Shown piece by piece: positions 20,286 to 29,818 of a DNA stretch of 64,000 nucleotides. Every line of letters begins with the position of its first letter. The first letter of the stretch is position 1. The notes under the pieces were generated by a model. It had not been told where the DNA came from, made no database searches, and worked only from the letters and a program-made list of their open reading frames with translations. The stretch covers positions 496,001-560,000 of the forward strand of contig NZ_CANMDS010000001.1 in assembly GCF_947496725.1 (NCBI RefSeq), given 5' to 3'. The position numbers were made by a program, and so were the translations under genes. Source of the stretch: an uncultured Dokdonia sp. Lineage in GTDB: Bacteria; Bacteroidota; Bacteroidia; Flavobacteriales; Flavobacteriaceae.

Positions 20286-20309
20286 CTGAAACGGTTATTA
20301 TGTGTGGGT
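20280..20309. other. Left attachment site of the island
   Basis: The core ACATCT (20,280-20,285) is shared with the right junction at 46,299-46,304. Reading inward, an arm TTATGTGTGGGT (20,298-20,309) follows after 12 bases; the same 12-mer occurs in inverted orientation at the right end, 10 bases from its core. Two inverted arms around a short core fit the phage-type att site of a large serine recombinase. Confidence 0.8.
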
Positions 20310-20400
20310 TTTAAGTGGTTCAAATACAGGTTTTTGTGTTTTCAGTTTTAATTTTTTATGAAAAAACCACCCTTACAGACTGATTTTTATAGTTAAATCA

Positions 20401-23400
20401 CTATTCATTAAACCTTTTGTAGACCTTCTTTATCATATAGTTTCTCACGATAGCTCCGAAGTCCTTATCATCCATCATCTTTGAGAATATATCTTGATTC
20501 TGTTCCATACGACCTATCAGCTTATCCATAAAAGCATCCTCAAAACCAAACTTAAAGTTATCAAGCGTATTGCTCTGCGCCTGTTCCATTAACTTGCCAT
20601 CAGATACTAACTCTTCCTCTATCTGGTCAAAGAATAGTTTATCAGCTTCTGTAAATTCTGTTCCGAATCTCTTGTTGAGTACATTAACAATTTCTGATAG
20701 TGCTTCCTTTTCTTCTTTGGTAACACGTATGCCTGATTCTGTTGTTCCATCGAGACCATATTCTCCCTCAGATTCCATTACGATATTTTGTTCTGTAATC
20801 TTTTGTAGTCTGTAGTATTCTAGAGAGACTTCATCTCCTAATTGGAATCGGTCAGCTTGATTTTTACGAGGAAGTTTTTTCAGTAAGAAACGTCCATAAG
20901 TAAATAGCTTTTCTAAATCAACATCTGAAAATGGCATTATTTGCGAGAGGAAAGAATAACCTCTAGTGAATGATTGCAATGTGTTTTTGAAGTCATCTTG
21001 TATTATCGCTTCACCAAATTGAGCTTCTTTACTGCTTTCCTCTGGTAGTTGTTTAAAACGCTCTACGGCAGGGTCAATAAAAGCATTTAGCTTCCCTTGG
21101 TCTTTAACGTTTAATTTTCTGGCTGATTTAAAGTAAATATTACAGAAATTATCTACTTCTGTTTGCCATATAACTTGAACTTTTTCAAGTTCACTTTTTA
21201 AATCGTACAAGTGATTTGGGTCAGTAGCAGTCTCAACAGTAGTTAATTCATAGTATGGCTTAAATGATTCTAAGATATCCTCAGTGTCATTTGCGAAATC
21301 AAGAATAAAAGTGTCATCTTTTCCTGCATTCATTCTATTCAATCGAGATAGTGTCTGTACACATTTTACACCAGACAACTTCTTATCTACGTACATAGTA
21401 TGAAGTAATGGCTGGTCAAATCCTGTCTGGTACTTGTCTGCAACAAGCAAGAGTTGGTATTCACTAGATGCAAATTTTTTCGGCAGTTCTTTTTCTTTAA
21501 ATCCATTAAGCTCCACCTCAGTTACGCCTTCTGGGTAAGTGTCATACATTACTTTTCCCGAGAATGCAACTACAGTTTTAATATCATTATATCCTTTTGC
21601 TTCAATGTATTTATCAAACTCTTCCTTATACCTCGCAGCGTGCAGTCGTGAGCCTGTTACAAGCATTGCTTTTGCTTTTCCACCAATCTTTTTGGCTACA
21701 ATCTGTCTGAAATGTTCGATAATAACCTCTGTCTTTTGAGCTAGATTATGTGGATGTAGCGATAAGAAACGACCTATCGCTCTAGAAGCTTGCTTTTTAT
21801 TGACTTTTGGGTCGTCTTCAATTTCTTTTGAAAGTCTGTAGTACGTTTTATAGGTTGTGTAATTTTTCAGAACATCTAATATGAAGCCTTCTTCAATAGC
21901 TTGTTTCATACTGTATAAATGAAATGGTCTTGGCTTGCCGTCGTTGTGAGCTGTTCCGAAAACTTCAACTGTTTTAGCCTTTGGAGTTGCAGTAAAGGCG
22001 AAGAAACTTAGGTTCTCTTGTTTACCTCTTGCCTCCATTGACTTTCTAATTTCATCCTCAGCATCTTCATCAAGCCCAGAGTATATGTCTTCTTTTATTG
22101 CATCTTCTAAAGATTTAGCAGACAAAACCTCTTTCATTTTCTTGGTTGCTTCTCCTCCTTGTGACGAATGCGCTTCATCAATAACTACTGCATATTTTCT
22201 GTTGGGTATTTCTCCTATTTTACTCAGGATAAAAGGAAATTTTTGAAGTGTAGTAATAATGATATTTGAACCTGCGGTTAGTGAGTCTGCGAGTTGCTGA
22301 GAATCTTTATCAATCTTCTGAACTACACCTTGTTTGTGTTCAAATTGATAAATTGTATTTTGTAATTGACTATCCAAAACACGTCTATCCGTAATTACAA
22401 TTACAGAGTCAAAAACTCTCTCGTTTGTTTCATTATGAAGACTTGATAAGCGATAAGAAAGCCACGCAATAGAATTAGATTTACCTGAGCCTGCTGAGTG
22501 TTGTACTAAGTAATTTGTTCCTGCTCCTTTTGCTTTAGCGGAAGCGGTCAATTGACGAACCACATCCAGTTGGTGAAATCGAGGGAATATCATTGTCTCC
22601 TTTCGCTTACTTACACCGTTAAGTTCATATTCTTCAACTTTCAAGTGAAGGAATTTACCAATGATATCAAGAAAACTGTCCTTAGTCCATACACCAGCTC
22701 TTCCATCTGGAAGACTACCCCACAAGTATGAAGTTCTATAACCTTCGTTGTTTAATGGGTTTCCTGCTCCATTCTTATGTCCTAGATTAAATGGCAGATA
22801 CCTTGTGCTTTTCCCTGATAATCTGGTTGTCATAAAGCACTCATCTGTATCTACGGCAAAATGTACTAATGCTCGTTTCTTGAAAGTAAATATCGGTTCA
22901 CTAGGTTCACGGTCATAAACGTATTGCTTCTTTGCATTATTTACATTCTGTCCCGAGAATTGATTTTTTAATTCTATAGTAGCAATAGGTAGCCCATTTA
23001 GACTTAAAACCATATCAAGTGAATTGTTCCCTTGTCGCTCGTAATAAAGCTGTCTAGTAATGCTTAGATGGTTTTTGTTATACAGTGCTTCACTTTCAGG
23101 ATTTAAGCTCGTCTCAGGCTTAAAATAGCCCATTTTAAACTTCACTCCGTAATCTGTGAAACCATTTCGACATATATCCAGAGTACCTCTCAAATCCAAC
23201 TCACGAATAAGGCGCTGAACAACTTTAGTCTCAACGTCATCCTTATGTATGTTTGAAAGCCTATCCCATTGTTCAGGTTGAGTGACTTTTAAAAAATCTA
23301 TTATGTAGGAAGGAAACAAACCGAGCTGAGCATCGAAATCTTTTGAATCTCCTTTGACGTAACCACCGTCTGAAAGTAAAGAAGCCTCTATAGCTTCTTC

Positions 23401-23433
23401 AAACGTTAACTCTGTATGTATTCCTTTTGCCAT
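20401..23433 (-). CDS. hsdR: Type I restriction endonuclease subunit R
   Basis: The motor and nuclease subunit of a type I restriction enzyme, cutting unmodified DNA after ATP-driven translocation. The 1010-aa protein has an N-terminal PD-(D/E)XK site (LDMVLSLNGLPIATIELKNQ, ~140-160), Walker A GSGKSNS (~314), a DEAH box in VVIDEAHSSQGG (~418) and SF2 helicase motifs (FFAFTATPKAKT; QTLSRLNRM). The C-terminal third is helical and should bind HsdM/HsdS. It is the last gene of the operon and follows the NACHT/TOPRIM gene with no gap. A degenerate genome palindrome lies at 22,532. Confidence 0.95.
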   Translation of the reverse strand: MAKGIHTELTFEEAIEASLLSDGGYVKGDSKDFDAQLGLFPSYIIDFLKVTQPEQWDRLSNIHKDDVETKVVQRLIRELDLRGTLDICRNGFTDYGVKFKMGYFKPETSLNPESEALYNKNHLSITRQLYYERQGNNSLDMVLSLNGLPIATIELKNQFSGQNVNNAKKQYVYDREPSEPIFTFKKRALVHFAVDTDECFMTTRLSGKSTRYLPFNLGHKNGAGNPLNNEGYRTSYLWGSLPDGRAGVWTKDSFLDIIGKFLHLKVEEYELNGVSKRKETMIFPRFHQLDVVRQLTASAKAKGAGTNYLVQHSAGSGKSNSIAWLSYRLSSLHNETNERVFDSVIVITDRRVLDSQLQNTIYQFEHKQGVVQKIDKDSQQLADSLTAGSNIIITTLQKFPFILSKIGEIPNRKYAVVIDEAHSSQGGEATKKMKEVLSAKSLEDAIKEDIYSGLDEDAEDEIRKSMEARGKQENLSFFAFTATPKAKTVEVFGTAHNDGKPRPFHLYSMKQAIEEGFILDVLKNYTTYKTYYRLSKEIEDDPKVNKKQASRAIGRFLSLHPHNLAQKTEVIIEHFRQIVAKKIGGKAKAMLVTGSRLHAARYKEEFDKYIEAKGYNDIKTVVAFSGKVMYDTYPEGVTEVELNGFKEKELPKKFASSEYQLLLVADKYQTGFDQPLLHTMYVDKKLSGVKCVQTLSRLNRMNAGKDDTFILDFANDTEDILESFKPYYELTTVETATDPNHLYDLKSELEKVQVIWQTEVDNFCNIYFKSARKLNVKDQGKLNAFIDPAVERFKQLPEESSKEAQFGEAIIQDDFKNTLQSFTRGYSFLSQIMPFSDVDLEKLFTYGRFLLKKLPRKNQADRFQLGDEVSLEYYRLQKITEQNIVMESEGEYGLDGTTESGIRVTKEEKEALSEIVNVLNKRFGTEFTEADKLFFDQIEEELVSDGKLMEQAQSNTLDNFKFGFEDAFMDKLIGRMEQNQDIFSKMMDDKDFGAIVRNYMIKKVYKRFNE
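22532..22545. repeat. Degenerate copy of the genome palindrome in hsdR
   Basis: GCTTTAGCGGAAGC matches the consensus at 12 of 14 bases and keeps the GGTC tail seen next to several perfect copies. It could be decayed, incipient or coincidental. Confidence 0.4.
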
Positions 23434-26349
23434 TTAATTTATGTAATTAATATCTTTATTGCATATTTTGTCTAACTCCTCAAACAGAGTAATAAACCCA
23501 CTATACAAATCAGGATTTACTTCATTTAGTATAAGTTTATTAAATTTTGTTTTGCCACCTGTCACCTCGTATACACCATCTATTCCTGTTTCGGCTATCA
23601 TACTTTGCTCTTGAAGAAATGCTTTAGGGAAATAGTGTTCAATTTCAAAAAATTTAAAAGCTTGTTTATCTTGATTAAATGAAATTAAGTCCTCTGGTAT
23701 AGGTAATAGAATCGCATATATATTCAGGATTTTATGTTTTTTAATAATGCCGTTGATTGACTCAAAATCTTCACCTAAACTTCCATTATACTCTTGAAAC
23801 CCTTTTGCATCGTTATCAAAAACCCCTATAACTGTTTTGCTTTTATCAGCATCGGTTTGAATTTTCTTGGATAGACTTTCTAAGTGTTTCGCAAGCTGCT
23901 GAGCACCGCCAGCTTTAGCAGAAATTATGTCCTCAACAGCTGTTATATTCCAATATGGTTCTTCATTCATTGTGCATACTCGAAAAGCGTGACTAATAAT
24001 TGATGCATCTGTTTTTCCCTCAGTAAAAATCTCTACATTTTTAATTGGCTGTAACCTTTCAAAAGTAGTGTGCCTAAGGTCTGATGTTTTATTATCTAAT
24101 AAAAAACGTATTCCATTTATGTGTTTATTCTTTCTAGATTCAAGTTTATAATCTTTTCTTATTTGGGATTGATTACTATATTCTAAAAGCTCGATAGCTT
24201 CATTGAATAGAAAAACGAAAAGAGGTATAGAAAGAATTTTGTCTTCTTCAAATAGTAAATTAAGTTTTGTGTTGTCGGCAACTCGCCCTGTATTTAATGT
24301 TGAAGCAATACAGAAAAGTTTATAGTACTCTGTGATTAAATCACTTTCAAACACAGTATCAGCGAGAGCTTTCGCATTTTGGTGTAGCTCTTCAAAAGCA
24401 AGAATTAGTGGGTCTCTCAATGTTATAGAGTTATAATGCAAAAAGAACCATCCAAGATTAGATAGTGCTATGTCCGTGTCCTTGATGCCATTAAAAAACG
24501 GAAAACCTTGCTCAGCCATTTGCTTAACCCCTGTATCAGCTTTCATCAATAAATCAAGTGCTCTTAAAACAGCATTTTTTCTATCTTTTGAGTCGGTCAT
24601 CCATAGAGATTGCAAAACGTAACCTAAACCTGATATAGACAGTAACTGGTCAGGCAGTCTTCTATATTCATCAACTCTATCAACCAATTTGTCTAAAAAC
24701 TTAGACATTTTTTTTGTTCGACCTGTATAGAATATTGCTGTGTTCTGCCAATTGTACTCCGTAAATTTTTTAATAATTTCATCTTCTAACTCTACTCTGT
24801 TCTCACTATTAAAAATCTCACGTGAAGCATAATACTCTAAGAAGTGGTCGTGCTGATATGTTACATATTCTTGTTCATCTATACTTAAGATACCAGTTCC
24901 ATCAGTCATACCTTTAATCAACTCTGGAATAACTCCTTCTTCAATTGTTTTAGATTGCCCCTCAAAATAGTCTACAAGATATTTAATGAAATCATCTTTC
25001 TTCTTGCGTGTTCTATTAGGTGTTTGAATAATCTCTAGGGCATACATTTCAAGTATAGCTTCCTTTAGATTAATTTTTAAAAAATCAAGATTTGAGTTAA
25101 CGCTAAGCCTGCCTAATAGGAACGTGTTGAAATTATCATAGACATCAGTTATCGTCGCAGGTACTTCATAGCCATTTTCCTCATACAGAATTGAAAGTAA
25201 AGACAAAGTTAAAGGTGTAGCAGGTATCTTATCAAGAATTTTATTTTCAAGGAGGCTATCCCACAGCTCGTCTGACTTCTTTAAGTCTTGCTTAAAAAAT
25301 GTTGTCAAATACTGTTTAACCTGTCTTAAATCAAAGTTTGAAATGAAAGTAAGTAAATGCGGAAGCACTTCACATTCCTTGGAGAGAGATTCGTAATTTC
25401 TAGTCGCTAAAATGAAATTTGTACCTTGATTATCAGTCAAAGTGGTCAACTCCTTAAAAATGCTATTTTGCTTTTCTATCTCAAACTCGTCTATAGAATC
25501 TAATAAAATCAGCACTCTGTAATCGTCAAAGACCTTATTATAATTCTCTTCTCCTACAAAGTCAGTAATTTCCTTTGTTATGGCAGTTTGAATACTGTAA
25601 TTAGAAGTAACAATTAGGTTGGTTTTTAATCTAATAGGTAAAACTTTCTCTGTTACCGTATCATTTAGTTTTACAGCGAGTCTCCCTATTTCTTTTAACA
25701 GAGTTGTTTTACCTGTTCCTGCATCACCTGTGATAATATAGTTGCCTTTTGTGAGGTAACTTTCCAACTTGAATTTAACTCTAATCTGCCTTTGAGTTTC
25801 TGCACTTTCTTTTAAATAAAATATTTTCGGCTCAATGAAGAAATTAAGAAGCTTCCCAAATTTGTCATCTAATTTAAGTACTTGATTTAATTCAGAATTA
25901 CCTTGTGTAGAGGCTATAAATGCGTCTTCAAATGCTTTTAAAAAAACATCATTATGACCCCAGTATTCTGGCAGGTGCACATCTATTGATTTTGAAATAT
26001 CCACGGCATTCCAAAAAGCAATCTTGTCAGTGTTTATATTTTTTTTAATCCAATTCTGAAAATACGAGGATATACTTTTTCGATGACTAGAGATAAGGAT
26101 TACATTGTCGTCATCTTGATAAGTTTGTTGAATAGTTTCTAAAACAAAAGGTGTCTTCCCATTTAGTTCACTTAGAAAACAGTAGACCTTAAATGGTCTA
26201 TCGTCAACTATACTTTTTTCAATTGCAGAGATGGTATATTGGTCAATAATCTTAACCTCAGTAAAGCCTATTTTTTCTAAAAGTTTTGCTGTTAGTGTTA
26301 TTAAACTTTCAGTGTTTTCTATATGCTCTAATCTATATTTATCTCCCAT
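23434..26349 (-). CDS. NACHT/STAND NTPase with C-terminal TOPRIM-like nuclease domain
   Basis: A 971-aa protein with an unusual architecture. Residues 1-~190 are of unknown fold. A NACHT-type NTPase follows: Walker A ITGDAGTGKTTLL (~207), Walker B RVLILLDSIDEFE (~283), a sensor-like FILATRNYESLSK and PATPLTLSLLSIL. A long helical region runs ~450-750. The C-terminus carries an OLD/Gabija-like TOPRIM signature: EGKTDASII (~776), GVFDNDAKGF (~845), then EIEHYFP. I infer a sensor-ATPase that triggers a DNA- or RNA-cutting TOPRIM effector. It sits between the 130-aa gene and hsdR inside the restriction operon. I do not know a described system with this exact fusion. Confidence 0.8.
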   Translation of the reverse strand: MGDKYRLEHIENTESLITLTAKLLEKIGFTEVKIIDQYTISAIEKSIVDDRPFKVYCFLSELNGKTPFVLETIQQTYQDDDNVILISSHRKSISSYFQNWIKKNINTDKIAFWNAVDISKSIDVHLPEYWGHNDVFLKAFEDAFIASTQGNSELNQVLKLDDKFGKLLNFFIEPKIFYLKESAETQRQIRVKFKLESYLTKGNYIITGDAGTGKTTLLKEIGRLAVKLNDTVTEKVLPIRLKTNLIVTSNYSIQTAITKEITDFVGEENYNKVFDDYRVLILLDSIDEFEIEKQNSIFKELTTLTDNQGTNFILATRNYESLSKECEVLPHLLTFISNFDLRQVKQYLTTFFKQDLKKSDELWDSLLENKILDKIPATPLTLSLLSILYEENGYEVPATITDVYDNFNTFLLGRLSVNSNLDFLKINLKEAILEMYALEIIQTPNRTRKKKDDFIKYLVDYFEGQSKTIEEGVIPELIKGMTDGTGILSIDEQEYVTYQHDHFLEYYASREIFNSENRVELEDEIIKKFTEYNWQNTAIFYTGRTKKMSKFLDKLVDRVDEYRRLPDQLLSISGLGYVLQSLWMTDSKDRKNAVLRALDLLMKADTGVKQMAEQGFPFFNGIKDTDIALSNLGWFFLHYNSITLRDPLILAFEELHQNAKALADTVFESDLITEYYKLFCIASTLNTGRVADNTKLNLLFEEDKILSIPLFVFLFNEAIELLEYSNQSQIRKDYKLESRKNKHINGIRFLLDNKTSDLRHTTFERLQPIKNVEIFTEGKTDASIISHAFRVCTMNEEPYWNITAVEDIISAKAGGAQQLAKHLESLSKKIQTDADKSKTVIGVFDNDAKGFQEYNGSLGEDFESINGIIKKHKILNIYAILLPIPEDLISFNQDKQAFKFFEIEHYFPKAFLQEQSMIAETGIDGVYEVTGGKTKFNKLILNEVNPDLYSGFITLFEELDKICNKDINYIN

Positions 26350-26420
26350 CTTAATTCTTGTAATAATTCTCTAATTTAACACTTCTTCTTTAACAACTAC
26401 TTTACCAGTAAACACATTAC

Positions 26421-26813
26421 CTAATTATTTCTCTTTTCTAATTCAACCATTATTAAATCACACTTCTCATTTAACTCATCTAAATCTGGGACTAGCTCCA
26501 TAGAATTTGCTTCTGCAAGCCATTGCTGTGGGTTACTCCAAAACTTACTCTTCTGTCTTAATCTTTCTGCCAGAGCTTTATCAATTTTAATCATTGCGGT
26601 AAAAGCACTTAGCCAAAGAGTGGATAAGTTTAAATTAGGCTCGTAGTTGTTTTCTCCTGCTACAAGAAATGCTTTTGTTGCATTTATCGCTAACTGCATA
26701 GTAGAGACCGCATCTACCTTATTTTGAATACGAGTTCCTTTCTTAGACAATACTTTGCCTACTAGTGAGTCTGCGGTTTTTATTCCCGAAAATAGCGTGC
26801 TTAATTGTATCAT
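26421..26813 (-). CDS. 130-aa unknown protein in the restriction operon
   Basis: I recognise no family. The protein is predicted mostly helical and soluble (MIQLSTLFSGIKTADSLVG, later FWSNPQQWLAEANSM). Its start overlaps the stop of the nuclease/DUF1643 gene by four bases, so the two are probably translated together. A 71-base gap separates it from the NACHT/TOPRIM gene. A small helical gene in such a place could be an adaptor or immunity partner, but that is a guess. Confidence 0.6.
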   Translation of the reverse strand: MIQLSTLFSGIKTADSLVGKVLSKKGTRIQNKVDAVSTMQLAINATKAFLVAGENNYEPNLNLSTLWLSAFTAMIKIDKALAERLRQKSKFWSNPQQWLAEANSMELVPDLDELNEKCDLIMVELEKRNN

Positions 26814-27952
26814 CCTTTTAAATAATTTTTAATGTCGAAACTACTAAACCCTTTTGAGTATGAAACATACAAAGGATGTCTAGGATGACCATACTTAGTA
26901 CACTCATCATAATGAAGCCATTTGTATGAATCATCAAAGTTTTTTGAAAGTTCTACTAAACAGTCTTTGAGAAATGGTCTATGCTCAATTGTAGTTCCCC
27001 AAGCTGCCCATATATCTTGAAAGTTATATCTATTCAAGACTTCCTTAATTGCTCTGTTGTTTGCTTTGACACCTTCGTCATTGCTTACTAAATCAATATT
27101 GTCTGGGTAGGTATCTCTCTGAGGATAGACATTGAGCATTAGCCAACCGTCATAACCGTTTAGTCTTGCTATCTCACTTACCTTTTTAAGTGTTGGGTCA
27201 AGGTCTTCTGGTGTTGCTGTACTAGGATTAATACCAATGCAAATAAGGTTACGAGCACCTACTTTACCAAGTGTATATCTGATACTATTATCCTCATTAT
27301 GGTCATAGACCCATTTGTTCTTATTTGAAGTAAGCTTTAAGAAATAGAAGCTGCCAACAGTTGTCCATTTAAAAACATAACTACCATCAAGTTTTATAGA
27401 CACATCATAACCACCTATAGGTGTGTTAATGGTTGCTCCATTCGTAATAGTAGCACCCTGTGAAATATCGTAATGCCACTTTTTACCTTTTTTTGATTTT
27501 GGAAATGGAATTATCGAATAATCAGTCATTACAAGGCAAATACCACTCAAATAAGATTCTAGACTCTCATAGCTTTCAAGTAATTCTAAATCGTGATACA
27601 CGTCTTTAAAAAAGATATCAGAAGCACCTCTTTTACCACCGCTAGAAGCATATTCTTTATAGCATTTCATTTCAATAGGTAAGAAAGCTTTTTGGTCGCC
27701 CTTTTCAATCTCGATTACGATGTCACATTCTCTAGTACGATTTCCTAACTTGATACCAGTTTCTAGTTCTAGCTCTACTGACTCATCATCATTATAAATA
27801 GCTAAATCTAATGTGTTTTTAAGTAGATAGGCGAATTGCAATTGCATTGAAGCTTCTTTATTAATAGTAATCAAGCCACAGCCTACTTTTGCTGAGAAGC
27901 TATCCCAACATAAGTCTATAGTCTTATGAATTCTATTAATTAACGCTATCAT
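26810..27952 (-). CDS. PD-(D/E)XK-like nuclease fused to DUF1643
   Basis: A 380-aa protein in two parts. The first ~110 residues contain RECDIVIEIEKG followed by LPIEMKCYK, the D-x(n)-E-x-K spacing of a PD-(D/E)XK nuclease core (~74-100). Residues ~235-380 match the DUF1643 family: LICIGINPSTATPEDLDPT, GYDGWLMLNVYPQRDTYP and WAAWG. DUF1643 proteins have no firm function and are common beside restriction systems and in phages. The fusion suggests a nuclease with a small-molecule or nucleobase-sensing partner domain (inference). Lies 6 bases after the DUF2441-like gene. Confidence 0.7.
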   Translation of the reverse strand: MIALINRIHKTIDLCWDSFSAKVGCGLITINKEASMQLQFAYLLKNTLDLAIYNDDESVELELETGIKLGNRTRECDIVIEIEKGDQKAFLPIEMKCYKEYASSGGKRGASDIFFKDVYHDLELLESYESLESYLSGICLVMTDYSIIPFPKSKKGKKWHYDISQGATITNGATINTPIGGYDVSIKLDGSYVFKWTTVGSFYFLKLTSNKNKWVYDHNEDNSIRYTLGKVGARNLICIGINPSTATPEDLDPTLKKVSEIARLNGYDGWLMLNVYPQRDTYPDNIDLVSNDEGVKANNRAIKEVLNRYNFQDIWAAWGTTIEHRPFLKDCLVELSKNFDDSYKWLHYDECTKYGHPRHPLYVSYSKGFSSFDIKNYLKG

Positions 27953-27958
27953 TGGGTC

Positions 27959-28468
27959 TTATAAATTATTAATAAATGTATTTCTTAGTTGAATATCTAG
28001 GCTCCAATCATTAGCACCTTTTGCTTTTAATATGGCTGTAAAATCTGTTACTTCTCTTACTATTGTCATAGAGCTATCTACATACTCTTTTACTGTCCAT
28101 TCCCTTTGTGGATTCCAATATTCATTACCTAGAGCTTCAAGATGACGATGGTTTTGCCCCAAATTACCTATTAAATCTGACAGCACTATTGGAGCAGAAA
28201 TAGGACTGGGCATTTCAACTTCATAAACATAGTATACATCATTTGTACATTCATTCTTACTAAAATAATAGAGGCAGTGAGCAACTTCGGCAAACGCAAA
28301 ATAGGCTTTAGACCTAGGAAAAGCCACAGGATTTATTTCTTCTAAAAAATCATTTACCCAACCATTTTCTCGCTCAACCGCTCTGAGATGAAAATCACTA
28401 TGTTCATCTCTTTCAATAAATGAACGACCTTCTTCGTAGTGATTACAAGATATATGATATAATGGCAT
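27959..28468 (-). CDS. DUF2441-like small protein
   Basis: A 169-aa protein beginning MPLYHISCNHYEEG, with SRSKAYFAFAEVAHCLYY-like spacing (PRSKAYFAFAEVAHCLYYF) and YYVYEVEMPSP. This pattern resembles the DUF2441 family, whose fold may be related to ADP-ribosyltransferases; I hold both statements loosely. It starts 3 bases after hsdS and lies in the same operon. It might be a toxin-like or modifying accessory of the restriction system. Confidence 0.5.
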   Translation of the reverse strand: MPLYHISCNHYEEGRSFIERDEHSDFHLRAVERENGWVNDFLEEINPVAFPRSKAYFAFAEVAHCLYYFSKNECTNDVYYVYEVEMPSPISAPIVLSDLIGNLGQNHRHLEALGNEYWNPQREWTVKEYVDSSMTIVREVTDFTAILKAKGANDWSLDIQLRNTFINNL

Positions 28469-28471
28469 AGT

Positions 28472-29803
28472 CTAATTTAATATTTCTTCTCTTACGTCTA
28501 TTTTACCAGTAACGACCTCGCTTATTAAAGTGGATTTGTATTCTTTGAGGTAGTGTATTTCGTTAATTAAATTTTGCTTAGCTATATCAATTTGATTGTT
28601 TTTTTTATCAAGATATTTAACAATAACCTCTAATTCTTCCATTTTAGGAATAACAAAATAGATGAGACTTCTTAAATCACCTAGTGATAAAAAGCCTTGT
28701 GCTCCACCTCTCGAATTTAAATCTATCTGTATTTGTAATAAAGAACTTTTTAGAATATAGTATAGGTGTTTAGCAATAATTGGTCTACCTGTGGTCTTAA
28801 ATAGACAAACATTTTTAATAGAAAATTTTTTATCAGTATCAACAAGAACCATATTACCGATGTTTCCACCAATCATTGACATCAAAATATCTCCTCTCTC
28901 AGTGTTTGACCGCTTATATATTATTTCGTGGTCTTCTGGTGATATGTTTTTTGCATTTTCAAAAACTATATTTCCATTTTTAAAGTCTTTTGATGTAATT
29001 AGAGGAAATGTTTCTTCACTTTTAGGTAATTGACTTGGTGAGTCGTGAGTACCATCTTTTACTTTAATTACTCGGTTAATCCTTGTTGTCATCCAATGCT
29101 CGGGAATCTCACCTAACCAGTCAATACCAGAGTCTTTCATTGGCACAGATAAATCAAGCCCTTTTGTGACCGCTTGATTAATAATAGCTGTACGCTCTTC
29201 TTCTAGTAAGGCAATGAGGCGTTCTTTTTTGGCTATTAAACTATCGAGTTGTTGAGTCTTGTGGTTAAGGTAGTGTGCTATTTGGGTTTGTTCTTCTAAA
29301 GACTCAGGAATAGCTATATAAAAATTATTTAGTGTCCCAGAAGTTAATTGATTTATTGTAGATGTAAGAAATAATCCAGATTGAGATTTAAAAATAGGAG
29401 AGTTAAAGAAGTGTGATAAGAACTTCCAATAACCAGACCTAAATACCATCATAAATGCTCCAAAAGTTTGACCTTCTGTTCTTTCATCAATACAGATGTT
29501 TTTCCCAATTAACCTTTTACTTCCATTTCTAGAGCAAATTAAAATATCCCCTTTCCTAATAATTTTCTTTTCAGGAATTTGTGCATTAATGTAAACTGTA
29601 TCCTTTAAGCATAACGTACTATTTTGAATATTAGAAGACCTAAGAACAAGAGCGTCATTCGTATTATCTGTTATGTCTCTAGGTGAATATGTGACACCTC
29701 CAAAAGCATCACCTAGGAACTTCATTCTCGTAAGTCTCCATTCAGATGGTATCTTCCCTATCCATTTAATTCCTGAATCTTTATATGTGTCGTATTTCTT
29801 CAT
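28472..29803 (-). CDS. hsdS: Type I restriction-modification specificity subunit S
   Basis: HsdS chooses the bipartite DNA target for both methylation and cleavage. The 443-aa protein has two target-recognition domains, each introduced by a similar motif (DSGIKWIGKIPSEW near residue 10 and DSGIDWLGEIPEHW near residue 220). The central coiled spacer is HKTQQLDSLIAKKERLIALL (~185-205) and a matching C-terminal coil ends in LISEVVTGKIDVREE. It is a full-length single copy, with no second hsdS or inverted partial TRDs nearby. The target sequence cannot be read from the protein by eye. Confidence 0.93.
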   Translation of the reverse strand: MKKYDTYKDSGIKWIGKIPSEWRLTRMKFLGDAFGGVTYSPRDITDNTNDALVLRSSNIQNSTLCLKDTVYINAQIPEKKIIRKGDILICSRNGSKRLIGKNICIDERTEGQTFGAFMMVFRSGYWKFLSHFFNSPIFKSQSGLFLTSTINQLTSGTLNNFYIAIPESLEEQTQIAHYLNHKTQQLDSLIAKKERLIALLEEERTAIINQAVTKGLDLSVPMKDSGIDWLGEIPEHWMTTRINRVIKVKDGTHDSPSQLPKSEETFPLITSKDFKNGNIVFENAKNISPEDHEIIYKRSNTERGDILMSMIGGNIGNMVLVDTDKKFSIKNVCLFKTTGRPIIAKHLYYILKSSLLQIQIDLNSRGGAQGFLSLGDLRSLIYFVIPKMEELEVIVKYLDKKNNQIDIAKQNLINEIHYLKEYKSTLISEVVTGKIDVREEILN

Positions 29804-29818
29804 TTAAGTATGTGCTAC

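Noticed and set aside
28472-29803. Phase-variable hsdS by TRD shuffling
   Set aside because: Only one full-length hsdS and no inverted partial copies or recombinase next to it, so no support for a shufflon here.
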